In this document: positions 22,241 through 28,399 of the stretch, piece by piece
Position numbering within the stretch: the stretch's first letter is position 1
How the letters are laid out: the number at the start of each line of letters is the position of its first letter
From: an uncultured Clostridia bacterium
GTDB lineage: Bacteria; Bacillota; Clostridia; Christensenellales; Borkfalkiaceae
Direction: 5' to 3'
Assembly: GCA_944338265.1 (NCBI GenBank)
Contig: CALVLO010000002.1
Coordinates: 1-28,399 of the forward strand
Length of the DNA stretch: 28,399 nt
Program-made: the position numbers and the translations under genes
The notes under the pieces: generated by a model
Databases searched by the model: none
What the model was told of the DNA's origin: nothing
Seen by the model: the letters and a program-made list of their open reading frames with translations, nothing else

Positions 22241-23197
22241 ATGGGATATGAAAAGCGGATCTGCGTCTTAAAGCAGGTAAAAAAAGGATTTTCGGCGGAT
22301 GGCTCCGCGCTTTCGGGCGTGGTGTATGCCGAACGGCTGGGCGATACGCTCAAGATCACCCCGCGCATCGCGGGGCTCTCTCCCTTAAAAGAGGGGAGGT
22401 ACGTCCTCTTTTTGTGGGCGGACGGCAAAAAATTCTGCCTCGAGCTAAAGGGAAACGCACAGCTCACGCTCGAGGGGGCGCCCTCCGTCAAGGGCGGCTT
22501 TGCGGCGCTTTTGTGCTTCGTGCGCGGTGATGTGGAGCCCGTCGCCTTCGGAACATGCGGCGCGGCGCCCACGCGCTACACGGCGCTCACGGAGGAGCCC
22601 AAAAAAAAGCCCGCCATCCCCATGCCGCCCAACGAACTTCCCGTGCCCACGGCGCCGAACGTGCCGCATGCGCCTGCCGTGCCCGTGCCCGACCCTCTGC
22701 GATCTCCCCCGCGAGAGGAGCGCGCCGCCGCGCGCTATCACGATGAAGCCATCGCCGCAGAGAACTATTTCCGCCGTGCGGCTGATGGAGATGAAGAAGC
22801 TGCTGCGCAGGATCGGGCGGAGGGGGCGGCGGCTCCCGCTGATGAGAGCGATCTGGTTGCGCGCCCGCGCGGAACGCTTACATATTACTACGAAGTAAAA
22901 GAAAAGCTGGATACTGCATTTGCACAGTACCCGCGGGACGAGCGGCTGCTGGCGGCGTTTCCGCATTCGGAGTGGGTAAAGATGCCCGCGGCGCTCCTCG
23001 GCGCCGTGTACGAGATGGGGCTGCCGCGCTATCTCTGCATCGCCGCCGAGGCAAACAAGGGGGAGCCCCCGCCCGAAGCGCTCAAAGAGCACGCCGTCTT
23101 TGTCCCCGCCAATGTGTATGGCGAAGAGGCAGGCTTTTGGGTGGTCTTTCAGGATGCCGATACCGGCGCATACGTCCGCGTCGAGAGCGAGCAATAA
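22241..23197 (+). CDS. Two-domain protein of unknown function with Pro-rich linker
   Basis: I cannot name a family. The 318-residue protein has an N-terminal domain (~1-115) beginning YEKRICVLKQVKKGFSADGS, rich in beta-strand-like segments (LSPLKEGRYVLFLWADGKKF) and probably a small beta-sandwich. A Pro/Ala-rich linker (~119-160) with repeated PxP units is followed by an acidic, Ala-rich stretch (~160-205). The C-terminal domain (~212-315) contains YYYEVKEKLDTAFAQYPRDE, AAFPHSEWVKM, LPRYLCIAAEA and GFWVVFQDADTGAYVRV. No signal peptide or membrane helix is present. I recall similar architecture near origin genes in other uncultured Clostridia but cannot verify it. ATG at 22241 follows AGGCAGGAAAT. 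It stands alone between two terminators. Confidence 0.85.
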   Translation: MGYEKRICVLKQVKKGFSADGSALSGVVYAERLGDTLKITPRIAGLSPLKEGRYVLFLWADGKKFCLELKGNAQLTLEGAPSVKGGFAALLCFVRGDVEPVAFGTCGAAPTRYTALTEEPKKKPAIPMPPNELPVPTAPNVPHAPAVPVPDPLRSPPREERAAARYHDEAIAAENYFRRAADGDEEAAAQDRAEGAAAPADESDLVARPRGTLTYYYEVKEKLDTAFAQYPRDERLLAAFPHSEWVKMPAALLGAVYEMGLPRYLCIAAEANKGEPPPEALKEHAVFVPANVYGEEAGFWVVFQDADTGAYVRVESEQ

Positions 23198-23212
23198 CGC
23201 CCGCTCTTTTTT
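23185..23212 (+). terminator. Terminator overlapping the stop of the two-domain gene
   Basis: GAGCGaGC-loop-GCcCGCTC followed by TTTTTT; the stem begins inside the last codons. The central mismatch makes it moderately stable. Confidence 0.7.
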
Positions 23213-23499
23213 CTTTGTTCAAAAAAAAGATGTGAGGAAAATCCCCCTCTCCGCGGGTGGCACTACCCGCGCGGCGTAGGCGTGTTGTTGTGCCCCCTTA
23301 ATACTTGTTTTAAGGGGGGATACAGGGGGATTGCCCCTTGCCTTCCCCTCGGGGGAAGGGGGACCGCTTGCGGTGGATGAGGGGCTCCCCTCTTGCCTCT
23401 TCTGTGTAAGGGTGAGCGTCCTCTCCCCTGCCATTTTCTTTTCCATGCCTCCCCTTGTTGTTCAAGGGGAGGGTAGGGAGGGGATAAGGTGTTTCCACT

Positions 23500-23536
23500 C
23501 TCACCGTCTGCGCGGCGAAGTCGCGCAGACGGTGAG
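23500..23536. repeat. 15-bp perfect hairpin within cluster B
   Basis: CTCACCGTCTGCGCG and CGCGCAGACGGTGAG pair perfectly around GCGAAGT. A shorter relative (GTCTGCGCG-GCAACGT-CGCGCAGAC) lies about 700 bp further on, with the outer part diverged. Confidence 0.9.
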
Positions 23537-23570
23537 CTCGTCACCGCAGGTAACTGAGGGAGTTCTCTCG

Positions 23571-23605
23571 CCCCCCTTAACGCGGCGTAGCCGCGTTAAG
23601 GGGGG
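23571..23605. repeat. 16-bp perfect hairpin, C6TTAA module
   Basis: CCCCCCTTAACGCGGC-GTA-GCCGCGTTAAGGGGGG, then ATTAAGGGGGGATTT. Sister copies at 15933-15966 and 23984-24018 keep the same inner GCGGC/GCCGC stem with different loops (GTT, AGC). Confidence 0.9.
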
Positions 23606-23699
23606 ATTAAGGGGGGATTTATCTTGCCTTCCCCCTTGGGGGAAGGGGGACCGCTTGCGGTGGATGAGGGGCTCTCCCCCTGCCTCCCTCTTTGAGGGC

Positions 23700-23844
23700 G
23701 AGCGTCGCGTTATGCGCACCGCCACAGTGTGGCGTGCGCGCGCCGCGAACGAAAGAATTGCCTTTCTCGGTGGCAATTTGTGTCCGCCACGAGGAGAAAG
23801 TCTTGCTTGCAAAAGAATTTCGACGAAGTGACGCACGAGCGCTC
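23700..23844. repeat. ~145-bp structured repeat element, copy 1
   Basis: Closely similar to 28259-28399. Shared core includes GCGCGCGCCGCGAACGAAAG, AATTGCC...GGCAATT hairpin arms, CACGAGGAGAAAGTCTTGCT and TGCAAAAGAATTTCGACGAA. A hairpin at 23720-23734 (CGCCACA-G-TGTGGCG) is changed in copy 2 by paired substitutions. No ribosome-binding site or conserved reading frame was seen, so it is listed as a repeat. Confidence 0.85.
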
Positions 23845-24431
23845 CGCGCGAAGTACCGCAGGCGACACACCACCTTGGTGTTGCCAAGATGTGCTCCGCT
23901 GCGCTCCATTCCCTTGCCTCCCTCCGTGAGGGAGGTGCCGTTGCCGCAACGCGGCAACGGCGGTGGGAGTTGGTTACAATTTGCCCCCCTTAACGCGGCA
24001 GCGCCGCTTTAAGGGGGGATACAGGGGGGATGATCCACCATAAGAGCGGCACTTGCTATCCCTCCGATCCTTACCGCCGTTTCTTGCCTCCCCTTATTGT
24101 TTAAGAGGAGGGTAGGAAGGTGATAAGGGTTTTCCACTTTTATCCCACCCGCTGCCACTTTACCACGCATAGATGTCGCCAAGAGGGAAATCACTCCTAC
24201 CGTCTGCGCGGCAACGTCGCGCAGACACCTCTCTTAAAGAGAGAGACAAGTACCCCGTTTCTTGCCTCCCCTTGTTGCCCAAGGGGAGGGCAGGGAGGGG
24301 ATAAGGTTCCCCCCCTCGCCGCCGCTGCACTGCGGCAGTCCAACGCGCTTAGATGCAATACGTTGCGTTCTCCGCATATCGGCAATGCAAAATTTTTATC
24401 ACCGCCGCGCGGATTTTCCCGTTTTTTTCCT

Positions 24432-24460
24432 TTGACTTCTTGCGGCTTCCGTGTTATACT
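24432..24460 (+). promoter_or_regulatory. Promoter of pckG
   Basis: TTGACT (24432-24437), 17-bp spacer, TATACT (24455-24460). The ~55-base leader holds a small CCCG-AATTT-CGGG hairpin. Confidence 0.85.
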
Positions 24461-24520
24461 GTATAAGCCCCGAATTTCGGGAAGTTCTCATTCGGAAACA
24501 TTTTTCTCAGGAGGAAATAT

Positions 24521-26290
24521 ATGGCTTACCCCACCAAGAACAAGAAGGTCATCGCGTTCGTGGAAGAGAGCGCAAAACTCACCTGCCCCGATCAGATCGT
24601 CTGGATCGACGGCAGCGAGAAGCAGCTCAAAAAGCTCCGCAAACAGGCTTGCAAGACGGGTGAAATGCTCAAACTCAATCAGAAAAAGCTCCCCGGCTGC
24701 TACTATCACCGCACCGCGGAGAACGACGTCGCCCGCGTCGAAGCGCGCACGTTCATCTGCTGCAAAGAAAAGGAGAACGCAGGTCCCACCAACTATTGGA
24801 TGGACCCGCAGGAAGCCTACAAAATGTGCTACGAAATCGCCCGCGGCAAGATGAAGGGGCGTACCATGTACGTCATCCCTTACTCCATGGGCATCGTCGG
24901 CTCGCCCTTCTCCAAGATCGGCATCGAGCTCACAGACTCCATCTACGTCGTTTTGAATATGGCGATCATGACGCGCGTCGGCACGGACTGCTACGACGTG
25001 CTCGGCGAAGACGGCGACTTCATCAAGGGTCTGCACTGTAAGTGCGACGTCGACCCCGAAAAGCGCTATATCATGCACTTCCCCGAGGATGATACCATCA
25101 TCTCCGTCAACTCCGCTTACGGCGGCAACGTGCTGCTCGGCAAAAAGTGCTTTGCGCTGCGCATCGCTTCCTTCCTCGGCAAGAACGAGGGCTGGATGGC
25201 AGAGCACATGCTCATCTTGGGCGTGACCTATCCCGATGGCACCAAAAAGTACATTGCGGCGGCATTCCCCTCCGCCTGCGGCAAGACCAACCTTGCCATG
25301 CTCATTCCTCCCAAACACTACCTTGAACAGGGCTACAAAGTGGAGTGCGTGGGCGACGATATTGCTTGGATCCGCGTCGGCAAAGACGGCAGGCTCTGGG
25401 CGGTCAACCCCGAGAACGGCTTCTTCGGCGTCGCGCCCGGCACCAACGAAAAGAGCAACCCCAACGCGCTTGCCGCAACGAAAAAGAACACCATCTTCAC
25501 CAACGTTGCGATCAATCCTGCGGACAACACCGTCTGGTGGGAAGGGCTCACCAAACCCGCGCCCGAGCACCTCATCGATTGGCTCGGCAAGGAGTGGACG
25601 CCCGAAAGCGGCGTCAAGGCGGCGCATCCCAACTCCCGCTTCACCGCGCCTGCCGTCAACTGCCCCTGCCTTTCGGAGGCGTTCAACTCCAAGGAGGGCG
25701 TTCCGCTCGATGCCATCGTCTTCGGCGGCCGCCGCGCGACCACCACGCCCCTTGTCTACCAGTCCCGCGATTGGAATCACGGCGTGTTCGTCGGCTCCAT
25801 CATGTCCTCCGAGACGACGGCAGCCGCAACGGGCGCGACGGGCGTTCTCCGCCACGATCCCATGGCAATGAAGCCCTTCTGCGGCTACCACATGGGCGAC
25901 TACTTCGCACATTGGGTGGAAATGGGCAAGAAGGCTTCCAACCCGCCCAAGATCTTCAACGTCAACTGGTTCCGTCAGGATCAGAACGGCGAGTTCATGT
26001 GGCCCGGCTTCGGCGACAATATGCGCGTTCTCGACTGGATCCTGAAACGCTGCTCCGACTCCGTCGACGCGCAGGAGACGGCGATCGGCTACGTGCCTTA
26101 CGCGAAGGACATCGACCTCGAAGGGCTTGACTATTCGCGCGACACGCTCGAAAGCATACTCTACGTCGACAAGGCGCGCTGGTCCTCTGAGGCGGACGAG
26201 ATCGCCGAGTTCTACAAGCAGTTTGGCGACAAGCTCCCCGCCGAGCTCTCCGAGAATTTGAAGACGCTCAAGGCAAACTGCGCCAAGTAA
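24521..26290 (+). CDS. pckG: Phosphoenolpyruvate carboxykinase (GTP)
   Basis: A 589-residue GTP-dependent PEPCK, which interconverts oxaloacetate and PEP with GTP/GDP, linking the TCA intermediates to glycolysis or gluconeogenesis. The P-loop with the hyper-reactive cysteine, PSACGKTNLAML, is at ~250-261, the hallmark that separates GTP enzymes from the ATP type. Other conserved parts are TMYVIPYSMG (115-124), the YGGN-type SAYGGNVLLGKKC (198-210), GDDIAWI (278-284), and NPENGFFGVAPGT with its downstream NPNAL. Length matches the ~600-residue family. ATG at 24521 follows GAGGAAATAT. Its codons strongly prefer C in the third position, suggesting high expression. Many anaerobes use it in the PEP-carboxylating direction to conserve energy; direction is inferred, not shown. 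Confidence 0.97.
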   Translation: MAYPTKNKKVIAFVEESAKLTCPDQIVWIDGSEKQLKKLRKQACKTGEMLKLNQKKLPGCYYHRTAENDVARVEARTFICCKEKENAGPTNYWMDPQEAYKMCYEIARGKMKGRTMYVIPYSMGIVGSPFSKIGIELTDSIYVVLNMAIMTRVGTDCYDVLGEDGDFIKGLHCKCDVDPEKRYIMHFPEDDTIISVNSAYGGNVLLGKKCFALRIASFLGKNEGWMAEHMLILGVTYPDGTKKYIAAAFPSACGKTNLAMLIPPKHYLEQGYKVECVGDDIAWIRVGKDGRLWAVNPENGFFGVAPGTNEKSNPNALAATKKNTIFTNVAINPADNTVWWEGLTKPAPEHLIDWLGKEWTPESGVKAAHPNSRFTAPAVNCPCLSEAFNSKEGVPLDAIVFGGRRATTTPLVYQSRDWNHGVFVGSIMSSETTAAATGATGVLRHDPMAMKPFCGYHMGDYFAHWVEMGKKASNPPKIFNVNWFRQDQNGEFMWPGFGDNMRVLDWILKRCSDSVDAQETAIGYVPYAKDIDLEGLDYSRDTLESILYVDKARWSSEADEIAEFYKQFGDKLPAELSENLKTLKANCAK

Positions 26291-26302
26291 AACAGACACA
26301 TA

Positions 26303-26329
26303 AGAGCCGTCCGCACGGGCGGCTCTTTT
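26303..26329 (+). terminator. Terminator of pckG
   Basis: AGAGCCGTCCG-CAC-GGGCGGCTCT followed by TTTTG, 12 bases after the stop codon. Confidence 0.87.
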
Positions 26330-26611
26330 GCGTGGAAAAATTTCTCGGCGATAAAACAGAAGATCGACCAAAAGCGCATGTGCTTGCCGCCATGCGCTTA
26401 TTTGCCGCCCGCCAAGAAGGCGCGGGCGCCGCGAAGGGGAGCGGCAGAGAACGGGCTGCGGACGCGTTTGTGCATAATGGGGGCGGCGGGCGCATAGGGT
26501 ATTTGCGGGAGCGAGGACAGGCGGAGGCGCGTTTCGGCAGAAACGGACGCAATCCGCGCAAATTTTCCAAGATCTCCCATGCAAAATATTTTATCATATG
26601 GGTGTTGTGCA
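26330..26611. other. Intergenic region without a supported gene
   Basis: About 280 bases between the pckG terminator and the deacetylase gene. It contains a 9-bp hairpin AAGCGCATG-N10-CATGCGCTT (26372-26399). Frames open across it lack ribosome-binding sites and have skewed Arg/Gly/Ala composition. The A+T-rich end (26560-26600) presumably holds the next gene's promoter, but I find no convincing sigma-A match there; a sporulation sigma factor is possible. Confidence 0.5.
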
Positions 26612-27376
26612 ATGCGGTTTGTCACCATTCGCAAAAAAAGTATCCTGATCGCGGCGGCGTTTTGCGCGGCGTTTGTGCTCGCGGGCTTCTGTGCCCGCAG
26701 GGCGGAGGCTGCCGCCGTGTATTGGAGCGGCGCACGCTCGCTGCCCGTATACAGCGTGGAGCGGGGGGATAACAAGATCGCCATCTCCTTCGATTGCGCA
26801 TGGGGGGATGCGCACACGGGCGCCATTTTGCAGGCGCTGGAGGCGGCGAATGTGCGCGCGACCTTCTTCACCGTGCAATTTTGGGCGGAAAAGTACCCCG
26901 AACACCTCCGCGAGATGGCGGCGGCGGGGCACGAGATCGGCACGCACAGCGCCACGCATTCGTACATGTCCCGCCTTTCGGAGGCGGAGATCCGCGCAGA
27001 GCTCTCCTCGTCCGCGGCGGCGATCACGGCGGCGACGGGGGAGGAGGTCACCCTCTTCCGCCCGCCCTACGGCGATTACGACGATCTGCTCATCGATACC
27101 GCTGCGGACATGGGGCTCCTGACCGTGCAGTGGGATGTGGATTCCCTTGATTGGAAGGATCTTTCAAGCGAGGAGATCGCCGCCCGCATCATCGAGCGCA
27201 CCCGCAAGGGCTCCATCATCCTCTGCCACAACAACGGCGAACACACCGCGGAGGCGCTGCCCGCCGTCTTGGATGCGCTCATCGCAAAGGGGTTTGAATT
27301 TGTGCCCGTGGGCGAGCTCGTCTACCGCGAGAATTTCACCATCGATAACGCGGGCAGGCAGTTCCGGCAAAATTGA
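26612..27376 (+). CDS. Polysaccharide deacetylase, PdaB-like
   Basis: A 254-residue exported carbohydrate esterase family 4 (NodB-fold) protein. Residues 1-35 are a signal or anchor sequence (RKKSILIAAAFCAAFVLAG). Motif 1 is ISFDCAWGDAHT: Asp61 is kept, but the second Asp of the usual TFDDG is Cys, as is typical of the sporulation PdaB subgroup (SFD-x-A-W-G). Motif 2 is HSATH (112-116, the metal-binding histidines), motif 3 RPPYGDYD (150-157), motif 4 DVDSLDWKD and motif 5 ILCHN. PdaB is needed for spore cortex maintenance in Bacillus; whether it deacetylates is unsettled. ATG at 26612 is chosen with the signal sequence immediately following; ATG at 26579 is an alternative. Neither has a strong Shine-Dalgarno site. 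Confidence 0.88.
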   Translation: MRFVTIRKKSILIAAAFCAAFVLAGFCARRAEAAAVYWSGARSLPVYSVERGDNKIAISFDCAWGDAHTGAILQALEAANVRATFFTVQFWAEKYPEHLREMAAAGHEIGTHSATHSYMSRLSEAEIRAELSSSAAAITAATGEEVTLFRPPYGDYDDLLIDTAADMGLLTVQWDVDSLDWKDLSSEEIAARIIERTRKGSIILCHNNGEHTAEALPAVLDALIAKGFEFVPVGELVYRENFTIDNAGRQFRQN

Positions 27377-27398
27377 GGAAAAACTTTTGGAGGCATAT

Positions 27399-28088
27399 AT
27401 GGACCACAGCATAGAAAAAAACAACCAAGTCTTTTTGATGGGCGAGATCGTCTCGGAGGCGGCGTTCTCGCACGAGGTGTACGGCGAGGGCTTTTACGAG
27501 CTCTTCGTGCGCGTCATGCGCCTTTCGGGGCAGGCAGACGTGCTCCCCGTCACCATCTCCGAGCGGCTCATCGAGGGGAACGACCTCAAGCCGGGCAGCA
27601 CCATCTGCGCGCTCGGGCAGTTCCGCAGCTACAATAAGCTGGAGAACGGGCGCTCCCGCCTCATGCTCACCGTGTTCGTGCGCGAACTCACCGATGGCAG
27701 CGGCGCGCGCAACCCCAATTCCATCGTGCTTTCAGGGTATCTGTGCAAGCCGCCCGTCTACCGCACCACGCCCTTCAACCGCGAGATCGCCGATCTCCTC
27801 GTCGCCGTCAACCGCGCCTATAACAAGTCGGACTATATCCCCTGCATCGCATGGGGGCGCAACGCCCGCTTTGTGCAAAACCTCAAGGTGGGCGACCGCG
27901 TTGCGCTTTCGGGGCGCATCCAAAGCCGCGAGTACGTCAAACGCCTTTCCGAGACGCAGTCCGTCACCATGACGGCGTATGAGGTCTCCGTCTCCAAGCT
28001 CGCAGCCTTCGATGAAGACGGGAACTTCGATCTCGATGGCGAGTTCGATCTGTATGCCTCGCAGCCCTCTTCGCAGCCCCTGCCGTAA
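27399..28088 (+). CDS. Two-OB-fold single-strand DNA-binding-like protein
   Basis: A 229-residue protein of the SSB family with two tandem OB-like halves. The first (~8-98) runs NNQVFLMGEIVSEAAFSHEV to SRLMLTVFVREL; the second (~105-200) has the clearer SSB pattern: NSIVLSGYLCKPPVYRTTP, ADLLVAVNRAYNKSDYIPCI, AWGRNARF and ALSGRIQSREY. The acidic tail (FDEDGNFDLDGEFDL) recalls, but does not match, the DDDIPF-type tail of true SSB, so partner binding is uncertain. The usual SSB has a single OB fold; this duplicated type is found in Clostridia to my knowledge, in addition to normal ssb. ATG at 27399 follows GGAGGCAT, 22 bases after the deacetylase stop, so cotranscription is possible. Confidence 0.88.
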   Translation: MDHSIEKNNQVFLMGEIVSEAAFSHEVYGEGFYELFVRVMRLSGQADVLPVTISERLIEGNDLKPGSTICALGQFRSYNKLENGRSRLMLTVFVRELTDGSGARNPNSIVLSGYLCKPPVYRTTPFNREIADLLVAVNRAYNKSDYIPCIAWGRNARFVQNLKVGDRVALSGRIQSREYVKRLSETQSVTMTAYEVSVSKLAAFDEDGNFDLDGEFDLYASQPSSQPLP

Positions 28089-28099
28089 TCATCCGCCTC

Positions 28100-28258
28100 C
28101 ACCCTTACCTCCCTCTGCAGGAAGTGGCACCACCCCCTTGGCTCCCTCTATGAGGGAGCTGTCACGAAGTGACTGAGGGAGTTCCCGCCCCCCTTAACAC
28201 TTGTTTTAAGGGGGGACTAAGGGGGGATCATCCCTCGCCTCCCCTGTGTAAGGGTGAG
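28100..28258. repeat. Modular hairpin repeat cluster C
   Basis: Non-coding tail after the SSB-like gene. It holds GGCTCCCTCTATGAGGGAGC (28140-28159), GTCAC-GAA-GTGAC followed by TGAGGGAGTTC, and the C6TTAA module 28188-28215 with the ACTTGTTTT-type loop followed by GGGGGGACTAAGGGGGGAT. The same order (GTCAC hairpin, TGAGGGAGTTC, C6TTAA module) occurs at 23540-23605. Confidence 0.88.
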
Positions 28259-28399
28259 CGGCGCGTGATGCGCACCAACGCAGTGCGCTGTGCGCGCGCC
28301 GCGAACGAAAGAATTGCCTTTTTCAGCGGCAATTTGTGTCCGACACGAGGAGAAAGTCTTGCTTGCAAAAGAATTTCGACGAAGTGGCGCACGAGCGCC
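28259..28399. repeat. ~145-bp structured repeat element, copy 2 (truncated by window)
   Basis: Second copy of the element at 23700-23844, running off the right edge. The AATTGCC/GGCAATT arms and the stretch from CACGAGG through GACGAAGTG are almost identical; differences concentrate in loops and in one hairpin where they are paired. Confidence 0.85.

Larger units (their letters stand above)
23230..24330. repeat. Modular hairpin repeat cluster B
   Basis: About 1.1 kb with no supported gene, made of repeat modules. CCCCCCTTAA...TTAAGGGGGG modules are at 23293-23319, 23571-23605 and 23984-24018. CCTCCCC(10-bp stem)GGGGAGG modules, each followed by a G/A-rich tail ending GATAAGG, are at 23448-23472, 24087-24111 and 24265-24289. 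CCTTCCCC..GGGGGAAGGGGGACCGCTTGCGGTGGATGAGGGGCT-type modules are at 23341-23387 and 23626-23673. CGTCTGCGCG hairpins are at 23500-23536 and 24204-24230, and a ~145-bp element is at 23700-23844. Spurious reading frames across the region are explained by the repeats. Confidence 0.9.

Noticed and set aside
23331..24012. Several ORFs of 100-170 codons inside repeat cluster B
   Set aside because: They span palindromic modules in several frames on both strands, lack ribosome-binding sites, and are repeated as sequence modules rather than as proteins.
23230..24330. Possible CRISPR array
   Set aside because: Repeats vary in length, spacing and order, include inverted copies, and there are no unique equal-length spacers or cas genes.
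24488..26584. 698-codon leftward frame opposite pckG
   Set aside because: The PEP carboxykinase on the plus strand is unambiguous; the antisense frame is open because of strong third-position C use.
26332..26772. 146-codon rightward frame before and into the deacetylase gene
   Set aside because: It overlaps the deacetylase signal-peptide region in a different frame and has no supporting start signal.

Overview
The window reads as the replication-origin region of a spore-forming Clostridia-type (Firmicutes) chromosome. The 16S rRNA 5' end has the usual clostridial sequence. Sigma-A promoters with 17-18 bp spacers and strong Shine-Dalgarno sites are common. The gene set includes the spore protein YyaC, a PdaB-like deacetylase, Soj/Spo0J-type ParAB with parS sites, and a GTP-type PEP carboxykinase. 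DNA is G+C-rich in genes and A+T-rich in promoters. I cannot place it below class from sequence alone.

Layout: 1-58 is the 5' tip of a leftward 16S rRNA gene, with two near-duplicate tandem promoters (271-471) and a divergent small membrane protein (566-823). Between 1033 and 8303 lies a leftward sugar-uptake locus: a large lipoprotein binding protein, two ABC permeases, and a cytoplasmic GH43 arabinanase with its own promoter. Between 8488 and 13821 is a leftward ftsH-parA-parB-(DUF2156+GNAT) operon; two parS sites lie upstream of its promoter. Next come cvpA (leftward), yyaC (rightward) and a 76-aa orphan gene (rightward). A leftward cluster dnaN-rpmH-rnpA-yidD-yidC-khpB (20594 to 16161) follows; rpmH is only 44 codons.

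An oriC lies between dnaN and rsmG (about 20634-20915): a cluster of near-consensus DnaA boxes and a DnaA-trio-like triplet run. Gene direction flips here: nearly everything to the left runs leftward and everything to the right runs rightward. dnaA itself is not in the window. To the right are rsmG (apparently leaderless), a SLOG-family protein, a two-domain protein of unknown function, pckG, a PdaB-like deacetylase and a two-OB-fold SSB-like protein.

Three intergenic stretches (15880-16070, about 23230-24330, 28100-28399) consist of a modular family of hairpin-forming interspersed repeats. The same modules recur with different loops, in inverted orientation, and with paired base changes that keep stems intact. 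This is the least explained structure in the window. Other points of interest are a YidC with a large extracellular insertion, a KhpB with an Arg/Gly-rich tail, and a roughly 310-nt structured leader in front of the ABC operon.
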